Of a stretch of 64,000 nt of DNA, positions 11,640-23,162 are shown piece after piece. The notes below the pieces were generated by a model that was not told the DNA's origin, did no database searches, and worked only from the letters and a program-made list of their open reading frames with translations. Position 1 is the first letter of the stretch; every line of letters starts with the position of its first letter. This DNA is from Cephalopachus bancanus (taxonomy: Eukaryota > Chordata > Mammalia > Primates > Tarsiidae), in the NCBI GenBank assembly GCA_027257055.1, contig JAPVLO010000008.1:18166001-18230000 (forward strand). Reading direction: 5' to 3'. Both the position numbers and the translations under genes were made by a program.

Positions 11640-11835
11640 GATTTTTCTGATTAGCAATTGTTTGGAGGAGTCAAACTCTGCCTAAAAAGTTGAAGTCTGT
11701 AGAAAGTTGTTATGTAGATCAGGCCCCTAAGCAGCAGGTTTCAGTGAGATTAATGTCCCTCTTTGGATCGTAAAAGGTGTCAGACTCTTAGTTAAATCTC
11801 ACCTGGATCTGGGGAAGATCGAGAAAGGGAAGGAG
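11640..11835. repeat. Copy B of the 195-bp dispersed direct repeat
   Basis: About 97% identical to 10460-10654 and in the same orientation, 1,180 bp further on. It has no LTR text on either flank and sits inside L2-like sequence. Its right edge is exactly where copy A meets the Alu target site. No T-rich or A-rich tail and no flanking target-site duplication are visible, so ordinary retrotransposition is not supported. Confidence 0.95.
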
Positions 11836-14038
11836 TGCTGGTGGCATTGGTGGTATTTGTGTGCAAATAAAAATAGAAAAGGGAAGTGGGTGACCATTAT
11901 ATCTATCCTCAGCTATTTTGATGATTTGTCTTGTGGTAAACCTCTGTGAGATTTAAAAAATAATAATTAAAGCTGTCTTTTGCACTCATTATTTCTTCTT
12001 GTGACCTCCTTTATTAGTATTCCTGATACAAGCTAAGAGAGTTTAGTAATAACACTGATCTAACTTACAATATTTTAAAAGTCAATGGTTGAGAGTTTTT
12101 AGAAAAAAATAGAGCTAGGAGGCTAGTATGGTGGATGTGCTGAGATGACTCTTCAGAGGAAAAGAATTAATGGGACATTTGTGTGGGTCAAGCTTATTTC
12201 TTAGGGCATATGTTTTATGTATAGGACAACAATATTGACCAGAAAATGACAGGCAATTGACTCTGACATAGTCAGATAAGTTCTATTTTTAAGCTCTCTT
12301 TAGGTCCCAATAGAGTCAATTAAACTAATTTAATGAAAAATAGGTTGTTTGTGGGATTTCAGATTTTATACTCACTTGTTTAGTCATGATGCCTGTGTTT
12401 GAATACCATAAAAAATTAAGATAGATCTTGGAAGACTTGGGGCTTTGATTTCACCAAGAAGCATCACAGAAAGTGAGTGGGAGGGGGCAGAAAGGAAGGT
12501 CTCTGCCACTGAAATGTTGATGTATCAGATGCTGGGCTCTTGGTATTCTTGTCTTGCTATGGGGCATTGTAGCTGGAAGGTGGCAAAGCCAGGATTTAGA
12601 CTTACCCTGGCTAACTCCATAGGTTGAATACTTTGCATCATGGCACCCTACTTTTTTATTGTCTTTGATGGCTTCCTGGGCCACAATTTCTCTGTTTCTC
12701 CTCTTTGTTGAATATAAGTGTACCTTATTGCCAACATCAACCATGTTTCTCTTCCATACTCCACTTACCTGTTTATGGAATTTCATCATGTTTTTGTTTC
12801 CTGCTGTGCCCGTGAGTAGAGAGAAACCATTTCAACATAGACCTCTTATATCATTCTGAGGAAAATGGCACTGATATATCTTGTATTGCTAGTACCAATT
12901 GTAGTGGTGGGCCTACCACTGGAGCCCTCCCTGAGCACAGGGCCGCTGACCCAGGTCTACTGGTGGTGTCTGAAGGATCTGACACTCAAGCCATGACTTA
13001 TGTCCCCTATACACATCCACCACTGAAGAAACAACTTTTCTTTTATATCCTCTACCCCCGACCCTGAATTATATAGTGTGAGAGAGGATTTGTATTTTAA
13101 GATAAATAAGACAATTTCCCCAAATTGATCAGCCAATGCAGAGAACATTAATTCTTCTGGAGAGAATTGTTCCTATAGAGCGAAACTGCTTTACCAAATT
13201 AATGTGCCAGGAAAACAAAGGAAAGTCATTTCAGGCAAAGAAGTAGAAATCAATTACCTGCAAAAATTTAAACACAATTTTTTAGGTGATTTTATTTCCA
13301 GATTAAACAAATAAAACTCTTGTATCTTTTCTTACCTGATTGACTTCAGTCAGAAGGAGTACAACCAAGAAAGGCACAATAGACTTATAATATTGATCTG
13401 CAGAAAGAAAACGCCACTAAAGAAAGGCTGTAATGATATATTAAAGAAGTGACTTTTGAAAAAAATGTTTTTAATGGATACTTTAAGATATCTCCTATGG
13501 TACTAGAAAATTCTGGTTTAAATCTTGCTTGAATATTTAAGTGTGTTTGTAGGTACCATTTGTGGGGGGAAAAAAGGAGACAAAAGAAAAAATAAAAGGT
13601 ATCAAATGCAGGTTCTGAATTTATGCAAAATCTCTTTAAAATGTCTGCATTCAAAAATGTCAAATCAGTAGTAGATGAGAAGCAGTCCCTTGAGCTCTGA
13701 CTTTGCACTCTGTGTAGAAGAGTCTGTTTTGAATTACACCCCTCAAACACACCAGATAATTGGGTGTGGCTCCTTTTAGTGAGATTGAAGGAACCCCTTC
13801 TTTTTTTTGCAAATATGATGAGACAGATGAGGGGGTAGTGGGAAGAACACAGTTAAAATTCTGGATCTGGTGAGGTTTGGGTGATGTCTCAGAACCTCCT
13901 TTTTTAATAAAAAACCCATTTGTGAAGATGAAATGAGATGATCGTGAATGGGCACTTGGTAAAAAGGGATCATGCATGGAACAGTGATGAGAATTCATGA
14001 CCAAGGGTTTTGATTCAGCTAGTCTAAGTCTATGGACC
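11836..14038. other. No gene seen; unassigned
   Basis: About 2.2 kb without a recognised gene. Overlapping frames of 112-121 codons on both strands (12451-12789, 13385-13750, 13660-14004) carry no domain and no codon pattern that would favour one strand. A diverged MIR remnant may lie near 12560-12640. Confidence 0.4.
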
Positions 14039-14045
14039 TGAAGTT

Positions 14046-14346
14046 TAATTTTTTTTTTTTTTTTTGAGTTGGAGTCTCACTCTGTCACCCAGGCTGGAGT
14101 GCAGTGTCATGCTCACGGCAACTGCAGCCTTGACCTGCTGGGCTCAGGCGATCCTTCTGCCTCAACTTTCCAAGTAGCTGGAACTACAGACACACGCTAC
14201 CATGCCTGGTTAATTTTTTGATTTATTGTAGAGACAAAGTCTCACCAAATTGCCCAGGCTGATCTTGAACCTGTGGGCTCAGGCAATCCTCTCACCTCGG
14301 CCTCCCAAAGTGCTGGAATTAAGGCTTGAGCCATCGTGACTGGCCT
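14046..14346 (-). mobile_element. Alu-type dimeric SINE, older subtype
   Basis: Minus-oriented dimer. Short duplication TGAAGTT at 14039-14045 and 14347-14353. It keeps the CCAAATTG block and has lost many CpGs, so it belongs with the older copies. Confidence 0.88.
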
Positions 14347-14689
14347 TGAAGTTCAGAGTTTTAAAGGTGATCTATAACTTATGAAGCAATATGGGTCAGT
14401 AAAACACTGATAATAATGATCGATTGTATGGTATGTAAATTGAGGCCAGAAAAGCAATGTTTTATGCATTTTCATCCTCCACAGGAGTTGGCAGCAATAT
14501 GAACATATATATGTCAAATAAAAAAATGTTGTCTGGTGGAAATCAGACGAGAGCTCATTTTCCTCTAACAATCTAGAATTCCCTATCAATGACCCTTCAA
14601 ATATATTAAGAAGTGTGTTCTCTACTCCATAATTTAATATTAAGAAGAATTCGCCTATTGTATGTATTTGAACTCATTTGCTATGTGAT

Positions 14690-15190
14690 AGAAAACCTAT
14701 CTTAAATTGGTATAAGAAATAAAAAGATAATTTATTAACCAAGGGCTTTGAGGATCTGAGAGCATACTGGATTTAGGTATGGCTTGATCTGGAGCTCAGA
14801 TGAAGATGTTTAGACCTGGAGTCTCAGTTCATCTTCTCATATTCCTGCTCTGTGGAGGCTTCATTGTTCTCTGCCATGCTTGTCTGTTACAGCTAGGCCT
14901 CATACGACCCCAGGAGAAAAAAAAAGTCTCTAATAACTCTTGCATGAATCCTAGGACTCACTTAGACTGGAGGAGTTTGGGCCACATGCCCATCCCTTAC
15001 CACATCCTGTGGAAGAGATGTTCCATATGCACATTGACCAGGTCTGGGTCAGGAATTCCCCTCTGGAGCTAGGAGTAGGGTCTTCTCAAAGCAGGTGGTC
15101 TGAGAATGAAAGATGAAATGAGTACTATCACAGGAAAGGAGTAGACACCAGGTGATCAATGTACAGTAAGTGTCCATTCCATCTATGCAT
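14690..15190. repeat. Probable interspersed repeat, family unassigned
   Basis: Text such as 'gataatttattaaccaaggg', 'tatggcttgatctggagctcagatga', 'tgggccacatgcccatccctta' and 'tctggagctaggagtaggg' resembles an old mammalian interspersed repeat I have seen but cannot name. A 90-codon frame (14800-15072) has no recognisable domain. Confidence 0.35.
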
Positions 15191-15745
15191 CCCTTGTTTG
15201 TCTTCTCCAGACCTTTGCAGTTCACTACTCCTCAGGTGAAATTTAGAGAAGGGACCTTACTTTTAATAAGACAATGAGAGTTCCAAATAGACTAGTTTGT
15301 TATATTATTTCTGTTTGTTTTCTGGTGTCTTAGGGGCCATTTTGTCATCACAGTCAATAAAACAATGGAAGCTTTCTCCAGATGTCTAAACGGCACTCAA
15401 GGGTCTGAAAAGATCTTTCTAGTGATCTAGGGATGTAGGAATTTGAGTGTATGGAGTTGAGTTCAAGTCCTCATGATTTGTCTTAGCTGTGACTTTCTGG
15501 AAAATTATCTTATATAGTTCTTCCACAAGGCTCCTCTTAAGTATATACAGAACCATATTATCTGCACAGAGGGCAATCTTTGCATGGGTGCTCCTTTTTC
15601 ATTATTCTTATTTCACTTTATCAGAAAGGCCTTCCTGACTCTTCTTAACAACACATCATTACTTTATTTTGTCTATCTTCTCTCATTAACCTCTCACTAA
15701 TATTAAAGCCAATAAGAGCAACATTTTTTTCTATCTTGTTTTCTT
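15190..15745. other. No gene seen; unassigned
   Basis: Unique-looking sequence with no supported feature. Confidence 0.3.
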
Positions 15746-15815
15746 AAATAACTACAGCACCTAGAACCACTGTGGCACATAGTAGGCACTCAATAAACAG
15801 TTACTAGACTGTGGA
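15745..15815 (+). repeat. L2 LINE 3'-end fragment
   Basis: 'cagcacctagaaccactgtg' followed by 'gcacatagtaggcactcaataaacagttac' matches the L2 terminus closely. Confidence 0.6.
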
Positions 15816-16700
15816 TGAATAGCTTCTAGAACCATCTTTCTGCTGCCTCTGTAGGTACAAACAATGTTTTGTAAATGAGGTTGAATTGAGTGTCTGTAGT
15901 AGTTGAATCCAGCCATAGCTATGTTGTTGTAATGGATAGGCCATGCAATGTAATGAAGTTATTAACTCCCAAAGTTTGCACTTTATCCAAAAGACACATT
16001 ACTGGCTTCAGGCAAGGAAAGAATTTGGCTTCCATGATGGATGGGACTTATAAAGACATGAGCATTGTACTATACAGTGTTTTATCTTGAACCACACAGT
16101 TGGATCTGAGAGCAAATGTGATTGCACTATGCAGAAATGGAATAGGGTTTGTTATTAATGCACTCTTTGAGCTCACAATCTCACAATCTACTTGGCAGAG
16201 ATATTGAAGTAGTTACTTCATTCACAGAATTTTACCATAGTTCCTGGAAGTGAGTTAGAGTTTCCACTGTCAGTTCCCCCATGGGTCCTCTCCCACCCCA
16301 CCCTAATATGTGAGAAAAAGAACTGATTCCAGTGACTGCACTTGTTAAAGGGGTCTGCATTTCCTCTTTCTAGAAAGAACTTGTTGACTGGGCCTGTGAG
16401 CAGGTCGTGGTAGGCTGAGCTCCTTGATGAATTGAATTCATTAGTTCAAATGTGTAGGCTTAAACTTTGCAGAGATGTAGTTGAAGGAACATCAAGAGAA
16501 GCCACAGGCTGACGGTTTAGTACATCAGTAGACCTCAGAGTGCAAGTTAGCTTTATTTATAGATACTGCCTTCATGGTGAACTATCTAAAATGACATCAA
16601 CAAAATGAAAAGAAACTGAATTTTCTATTTTTGGAATATTGCTTATAGTTATCACTCTATGAGTCTTTGTGATTTAAAATTTTTCATTCTATTTAACATT
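15815..16700. other. No gene seen; unassigned
   Basis: A 66-codon frame at 15890-16090 is the longest and has no recognisable feature. Confidence 0.3.
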
Positions 16701-16860
16701 TTTAGCAAACATGTATGAGCACTTTATTAGTACTTAGCACTGAGGATATATAATTGAATAAGATGCAACTTGTTTTGGTTTCAGAAAGCACTCAATTAGA
16801 AGGAAGAGAGATCTGCACACAACTAACTTTAGTAACTATAATAAATAATATGGTAGAAAT
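16700..16860 (-). repeat. L2 LINE fragment (antisense)
   Basis: 'caaacatgtatgagcactttattagtacttagcactgagga' follows the reverse complement of the L2 end. Diverged; edges approximate. Confidence 0.4.
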
Positions 16861-16984
16861 CTGTGAAAAAAATATTGTAAGAGGTGGCAAATAATTCTTC
16901 TTGGGATGGGGTGGTATGTGTTTGTGTGTGTGATGTGTTTATTTCCTGGGTATGGCTTTTTTTTCTCCAGTAATACTGGAAATA

Positions 16985-17195
16985 AAAAATGCACACACAC
17001 AACTAACATTCATTGAATGCTTTTTATGTCAGGCACTGTTCTGATTACTTTTTACCTATAATCTCATTTAATCTTTGACATATACTCTGTGGGGTAGGTA
17101 CCTGGATCACCCCATTTTTCACAAATGAGGAAATGGAGACTCATAGAGAATGAATAACTTGCCCAAAGTCACGTGGGAGAGCCTGTATCAACAAG
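16985..17195 (+). repeat. MIR SINE
   Basis: Clear MIR order: 'aacattcattgaatgc', 'gtcaggcactgttctgatta', 'ataatctcatttaatc', 'ggggtaggtacc', 'acaaatgaggaaatggagac', 'aacttgcccaaagtcacg'. Confidence 0.75.
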
Positions 17196-17474
17196 GCAAC
17201 TCTTGTAAGACATTAGCTTTCCCAGCACCACTGTACCTCTCCTGCTTCCATGCTAATTAGCAAGACTCTCCTGTGAGTGCTCCCTGTGGATCTTTGGGCA
17301 TGGTTTTCTCTCCCTGTAGGTTACTCTGTTCCTGAAATCCTTGAACATGTGTGTGTACCTCTAGGGAGATTCTACTTGTGTCAGGAGAAGTCCACTACGT
17401 ATGTTACAATGAAGTGATGTTTGTTGGCTTAAGAAGGCTCACGTCTTAGTACTGTAGCCCCCACTGCAGTTTTC

Positions 17475-17762
17475 TTTTTTTTCTTTTTGAGTTGGAGTCT
17501 CACTCAGTCACCCAGGCTGGAGTGCAGTGGCCGCTCCCGGCCACTGCAGCCTCACCTGCTGGGCTCCAGCGATCCTTCTGCCTCAGCCTTTCCAAGTGGC
17601 CGGAATTACAGGCATGTGCTACCACGCCTGGCTGATTTTTTTATTTACTGTAGAGATGAGGTCTCGCTGCCCAGGTGGGTCTCGAACCTGCGGGCTCAGG
17701 CAGTCCACTCACCTCAGCCTCCCAAAGGTGCGGGATTACAGGCTGAGCCACCGAGCCTGGCT
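17475..17762 (-). mobile_element. Alu-type dimeric SINE, young subtype
   Basis: Minus-oriented dimer. Target-site duplication TGCAGTTTTC at 17465-17474 and 17763-17772. The left arm reads 'ctcgctgcccagg' (CCAAGTTG block missing). Frames of about 100 codons here are Alu translation artefacts. Confidence 0.93.
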
Positions 17763-17929
17763 TGCAGTTTTCATTGGGTTCTCAGTATTAGTCTATGGCA
17801 CTAAGTCAAATCTATTGTTTTAATGTGACTACTGCTGATGATGGGAAGTTCTCCCTGGGAGCCTTGGGGCTTGTTTTTGTTTGCACTCCTCCCTCCAGGT
17901 TTTGACATTTGGCTGCTCACATGATCCCA

Positions 17930-18005
17930 CTGGTCCTCAGTTTCCTCATCTGCAAAATGGAGATACGGTTGCCTTTGCTCCCTCACTGACGGAGTTGTTG
18001 GGCAG
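17930..18005 (-). repeat. MIR fragment
   Basis: 'cctcagtttcctcatctgcaaaatgg' is the reverse complement of the MIR core region; little else is preserved. Confidence 0.5.
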
Positions 18006-18329
18006 GGCACTTATTCCTGTGGGTGTTGATTTAGTCAGTCTGCAGTGCTGACTTCCTCATGCAAGGTGCTGTGTATGCCAAGGTTATCCTAAAGTAGAGC
18101 TGTACCCATGGAGCTCACTGCCTCACAGGGCAGACCTGATGCTCATAAGGTATCCTTGATGTACACAGTAATAATACAAATAATAAAATAATAATAGTAG
18201 GGGAACAGACAGCTGCCACTTATCAACGACAGTAAGTTGTTGAACTTACTGTGTTGAATATACACATACAGGAATACATACTTTTATTGAGACATTTGAC
18301 TCTTCTGACATGGGATTTCTTGTTTATTT

Positions 18330-18632
18330 ATTTTATTTTTTATTTTTATTTTTTTTGAGTTGGAGTCTCACTCTGTCACCCAGACTGGAGTGCAGTGGCT
18401 GCTGCCAGCCACCGCAGCCTCGACCTACTGGGCTCCGGCGATCCTTCCGCCTCAGCCTTCCAACTAGCTGGAACTACAGGTGCACGCCCCATGCCCGGCT
18501 AATTTTTGATTTATTGTAGAGATGAGGTCTCGCCAAGTTGCCCAGACGGGTCTCGAACCCGCGGGCTCAGGCAATCCACTCACCTCAGCCTCCCAAAGGC
18601 GTGGGATTACAGGCTGAGCCACCGAGCTCGGC
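18330..18632 (-). mobile_element. Alu-type dimeric SINE
   Basis: Minus-oriented dimer with T-rich tail at left. Target-site duplication TCTTGTTTATTT at 18318-18329 and 18633-18644. It retains the CCAAGTTG block but shares the GC-rich right arm of the young copies, so it is intermediate between the two subtypes. Confidence 0.92.
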
Positions 18633-18663
18633 TCTTGTTTATTTTTTAAACTCACTTAAGAAA

Positions 18664-19015
18664 ACCAGTTTTTAAAGTGGTACATATGGATGGCATAAAT
18701 TTAAGACATACAAAAGTGCATTAAATGAAAAGTTGTTTTCTTTTCCATTGTAGATTTCTCAGTCCTATTCTCCATAGGGTAAGAAAAATCCACTGTAAAC
18801 ATTTTCCTTTCTATCCTTTAAGAATTCTTATTCATATACTGGCAACATACACATATCCATTCTTTTACACAGACGTGATCATATTTTGTACAATTTTATA
18901 CCTTGTTTTTTTCACTTAGTGTTTCTCTCTCTCTCTCTCTCCTCCCCCCACCCCCACATGCACATACACACATGCACATGTGGAGAGAATGAACAATCTC
19001 TAATTTTTTATCACA
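18664..19015. repeat. Possible old L1 fragment with CT-rich simple repeat
   Basis: The stretch with 'tttcctttctatcc' and 'tacacagacgtgatcatattttg' reads like an old L1 3' region. It contains a (TC)n tract at about 18924-18942 followed by a C-rich run. Orientation and family are not clear. Confidence 0.35.
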
Positions 19016-19644
19016 ATTAATACTCTTTTCCAGGGAATCAGATGGTTTAAGAAATCATATCCTGTGAAAGTGTTCTCTAAAAGTAAAAATATATTAAATA
19101 CAGTAAATATAACCTGTAAAAACTGGGAGGGGCAAGGGGCAGGCATTGGAACTTAAGCTAAGTGGCTCCAGAAAAGGGCTCTAGTTCCAGGGTACCAGAC
19201 ATTCTAGCGGAGAAAGAAGACTAGAACCTGGCTATGGCCAAGGCTGGGGGTGTGGAGAGTCTCGTGAGACATGTACGTGGCCAAGGCCCTTCTTGGGCAC
19301 CTGCTCTGTGATGAAAGCACTGATTTTCACCCCTCTGGCTGTGTCTAAACTGGTAAAAGGGTACTGCACTGGTCGGGCACCGTATAAGGCAGAAGCAGAT
19401 GACGACAGGGACTTGAGTAGGAATAAGCTGCCATTGTGGACTCAGGTCTCCTGCTCCCACTCTCCTCTGTGCTTTTTCTCTTTGCTCCATGTCCTGCCCC
19501 CTTTACCCCTTTTATACTCCTACCAACCATTCCTGGTAAAATCCCACTCTTCTTTAAAACCTTTGCTGATACCCCTTTATCCCCCTTTTATAGAATCAGG
19601 AATATAGCAGCGATAAGACCTGACTTCACTGTGTGTCAGAAGCT

Positions 19645-19810
19645 CATCTTGAGCTCTTTGCATGAATTTACTCATTGAATCCTTAGCCTACCAGATCAGA
19701 GACTATTATCATCCCCATTTTACAGATGAAGAAGCGTGAAGCTCAGAAAGGCCCCTCTTTACTAAGTGGTGAAGCCCAGTTTCAAATTATTGCATTCTGG
19801 TTGTACTGCC
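19645..19810 (+). repeat. MIR SINE
   Basis: 'ttactcattgaatccttagc', 'actattatcatccccattttacagatgaagaagc', 'gctcagaaagg'. Moderately diverged. Confidence 0.6.
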
Positions 19811-19834
19811 TGATATAATAACCATTCACTTCTG

Positions 19835-19985
19835 TGTAATTCTCACAATAACCATGAGGTAGGTGTGGTAATCTCCATTTTTACAGATGAGGAACTGGGA
19901 GCTCTGGGAGGGGCTTTGCAGCTTGTCAAAGTCCTGCATCAGTAAGTGGTAGAACTAATTTTCTAATCCCATTCTCTTGACTCTC
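19835..19985 (+). repeat. MIR SINE
   Basis: 'ttctcacaataaccatgaggtaggtgtggtaatctcc' and 'tttacagatgaggaactggga', then 'cagtaagtggtagaac'. It lies in the same orientation directly after another MIR. Confidence 0.6.
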
Positions 19986-20074
19986 CCCTCTAACTCCCTG
20001 TGTCTGCATACACATCCTTTGTTTTAGGGGCATTTGTGCCTGTTCTTCCCAACATTACTGGGATCTCCTTTTCT

Positions 20075-20135
20075 CCCCCAGCAATAGCCATGCTTGTGGC
20101 ATATAGAAGACACTCAATAAATAATTGCCAAATTA
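20075..20135 (+). repeat. L2 LINE 3'-end fragment
   Basis: 'agccatgcttgtggcatatagaagacactcaataaataattgcc' matches the L2 terminus. Confidence 0.55.
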
Positions 20136-20302
20136 TTAGTATTTCGCATAATTGCTTTGTGTGTGAGGATTTCTTATCTTGCCAAAACTTTATGACATGT
20201 CTCACTGTAATTGTTTTGAAATTGTATATAGGAAAGTATAAAAATGTGATGTCTTAATGTTGATGTCTCATCTTGAATTCATCTGTCTCTTGCGTGAAGA
20301 GG

Positions 20303-20592
20303 TTTTTTTAAAAAAATTAATTAATTTATGTTTTTTAGTTGGGATGTCTCTCTGTTGCCCAGACTGGAGTGCAGTGGTACGATTCTGCTCATTGCTGTCT
20401 CAATCTTCTGGGCTCAGACAATCCCTCCATCTCAGCTCCCGAGTAGCTTGGCTATTTTTAAAAAATTTTTTTGTAGAGGCAAGGTCTCACTATGCTATCT
20501 AGGCTAGTCTCAAACTCCTGGGCTCAAGCAATCCTCCTACCTCATTTTCTCAAAGTGCTAGGGTTACAGGCTTTAGCCACTGCTTCTGGCCA
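20303..20592 (-). mobile_element. Old Alu (AluJ-like), diverged
   Basis: Minus-oriented dimer with arms recognisable by 'cccagactggagtgcagtgg' and 'caaactcctgggctcaagca'. It lacks the lineage-specific right-arm text and has lost nearly all CpGs. No clear target-site duplication. Confidence 0.75.
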
Positions 20593-21085
20593 TTGAAGAT
20601 GTTTGTATATTCATGTAGAAGTGAGTACCTTTCATTTCCTGGCAGCTTATCTGGCTTGCGATCAGCAGATTTAATAATTTATCAGTGTCATATGGGTATT
20701 ATCTTGAAGCCGAGTGTGAAGTGGTTTCAGGATCAGAGAGAGCTGGGTCTTGCAGGATTCCTAGTGCTTTTTCCATCCTCTACTGGGCTCTACTGAGCAT
20801 GGTTTTGCACAGCTCACCTGTCCCCACTCTAGCTGTGGGATCCTAAGGTGAGTGTTTGAATAGAGTTGTAATAGTGTGTGTCAGTTATGCTGGATCATTT
20901 TTCTATATGTTTGAGTATGCTCAACACATGATGTGTTTTTATGAAGAGCATATTCATTTATTAATGTACCTGTATTTTGATTCTAAGCTCTTTACTTCTA
21001 TATGACTATGCCCTGGATTTATGCTTAGGTCTCAGAATGTCTGTAAGTTCTAGGAGGGCTGTGCCAGTGTCTCATGTAACTCTCC
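20593..21085. other. No gene seen; unassigned
   Basis: Unique-looking sequence with no supported feature. Confidence 0.3.
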
Positions 21086-21160
21086 CACTCCCTGACCCTG
21101 AACCTAGCACAGTGACTGGCACATAGTGGATAGCACAGAATTACTGAGAGAATGAATAGT
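21085..21160 (+). repeat. L2 LINE 3'-end fragment
   Basis: 'gaacctagcacagtgactggcacatagtgga' and 'gagagaatgaatag' match the L2 terminus. Confidence 0.6.
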
Positions 21161-22510
21161 TGTGTCTTTAGGAAGATGAGGAAGGTTCTGGGCAGGAATG
21201 AGTTTTTTAATTGCTCCAAGTATATTGGTTCTTCTGCTACTGAATCCCAGCCCTTCCTTCATGTTTAAATGTTTGCAAATGATTTGTGGTTTTCTGCCAG
21301 CACATAACAGGAGGTGGCATAGTAACCTTGGCTGTGACCTTCTTGGTTGCAATGGCTTTTGCACAGAGAGTTGCTAAAATTAAACTGTTGCTTTGGCTCA
21401 GTGCTGTTGATATGCTTTCATCATATGAGAAAACGTACAGATATAAAATTTGCCAACGGCTAGAATTTGGCTGTGGAAATGAATTTTGGTTAATTTTTCT
21501 TTTAGCTAAAGAATTTGTTTGTAGTATTAGAATTTGTGTGTGTGAAATAAAATGGTCAATCATGCTCAAAGCAATGTATATGGTAACTAAATTACCATAA
21601 TTTTTCTGCTGGTGGTCACTTTCTGCTTCAGTTCCTTTAACTGTTTTATGGACTATATACATGGTCATGTAGAATTACTGAATTTAGTTAAACAGTTCTC
21701 TTATGAGTCACAAATATACACTTCTAGTTATACCTAGATGTGTCTAAGTATAGTTGATGATGATAATTCAGTGTATTACCTTTGTTTTTCCTAGCATAAA
21801 GTCAGACATATGGTAAAAGATTGGTATGTATTTAGTCATTTGTCCAATAATGCTTTTATTCATTTTTCCATCTGGTGACAGTGCTATTAAAAATAATTCT
21901 AACAGCCACATAGAAGTATTTTATTTTTTGGTGTTTTTTTTTTTTTTAAAGTAACTGACATTTATTCTTAAATATTCCAGGTTCAAGTTATTGTGCCAAT
22001 GCTCTATGATACAGAGTTTTAGAATCTCAATTTATCCTTGTCTAAGCATTTGAGAGGTTCATGTATGTTTTCTTTAAATTGGAGAATTGGCTTTGTCTGC
22101 AGTCATACCTTCAGCCACTCCTCTGTGTGGTGGTAGGATGGTCCACTATCTTGGCTTAGATACTCAAATGGTGCTAGTCCACTGCTTGACAAAGGATGTC
22201 TCAAACATTAAGTTCTTTGATCAGCAACAGAGATCATCTGCCTTTGAGGTACTTACCAGATAGCTGAGTTTTGCCACCTTGTAGTAACTCCCTGATTGTT
22301 GCTGACCCCATTGTCAGTGTAACAGACCAGAGGCATGCCACCACTCTCCAGGTTCTCCGAGCCCTGTTGTTGCATCTAACTAGCAATTTATACAGACTAT
22401 TGTAGTATCTACACTCTTGATGGAAATGATTCAAGGACATTAGGTCTCTTATTTTTGTTTCATCCATATAAAGACCTGAATCAAATTATTGTGAATCTGG
22501 ATGAGGGATG
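21160..22510. other. No gene seen; unassigned
   Basis: Contains a 143-codon minus-strand frame (21237-21668), the longest open frame in the window. It has no recognisable domain, overlaps a 104-codon plus-strand frame, and has no visible splice or promoter context. Confidence 0.4.
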
Positions 22511-22514
22511 GGAG

Positions 22515-22735
22515 ATGGAACCAACATTCCTTATGCACGTACTAGCCAGGTACTGTGTGAGATCTTCCTGTCATCTCATTAAGTCCTCATGATAATCTTA
22601 AGAAGTAGTAGGTACTATCACTCCATTTTAGAGATGACAAATCAAATGCTTAAGTAATTTGCCCACTGTTTTAATTACTAATCTGAGCCCAGATCTGTCT
22701 GCTGCAAAGCTCATACTCAAAACGTCTGTGCTGAC
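22515..22735 (+). repeat. MIR SINE
   Basis: 'gccaggtactgtgtgagatc', 'ctcattaagtcctcatgataatc', 'agtaggtactatcactccattttagagatg', then 'gctcatactcaaaacg'. Near full length but diverged. Confidence 0.65.
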
Positions 22736-22739
22736 TTGC

Positions 22740-23143
22740 TTCATGAAGCACTATTTGTTGTTATTTAATGTCTTGTCAGTATTCACCAGCCTATTGGTGT
22801 ATCTCTATATTTTTATGTAATAAATTCCTCCTAAAATTCAGTGCCAAAGAAATCTATCTTCCTGTACTGATAATGCTCCTTTTTCTTAGATTGTGAGGAC
22901 TATGTCATTTCTGATGATTCTCTTTTTGCTTGACGAGAGCCACACTGAGTGCTTAATTGCAGTAATTCTCATCTCTGATATTTGGTACTGTTATTGCCCC
23001 CTTTCTTTCTAGGAGTTCTTACAACTTTTTCTCTTTTTTAAAGCTGCCTCTTAACTTCCAAATTATTTAAGTAAGGTATAAATTATAAAATCACTATAAC
23101 ATTTTCAAACAGTAGAACAGATTTCTCATCTTGGATACCAGCT
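22740..23143. other. No gene seen; unassigned
   Basis: AT-rich flank of the L1 insertion; no feature supported. Confidence 0.3.
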
Positions 23144-23162
23144 AAACAATGTACAACAGTAG

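Noticed and set aside
11640..11835. Copy B as an orphan 3' transduction from the minus-oriented Alu
   Set aside because: The geometry would fit read-through past the Alu tail, but copy B has no T-rich stretch at its left edge and no flanking target-site duplication.
13385..14004. Overlapping minus frames of 121 and 114 codons
   Set aside because: They overlap each other in different frames and neither shows a domain or conserved motif.
21237..21668. 143-codon minus-strand open frame, the longest in the window
   Set aside because: No recognisable domain, signal or motif; overlapped by a 104-codon frame on the other strand; no promoter, splice or polyadenylation context. In 64 kb of AT-rich DNA a frame of this size is not improbable.
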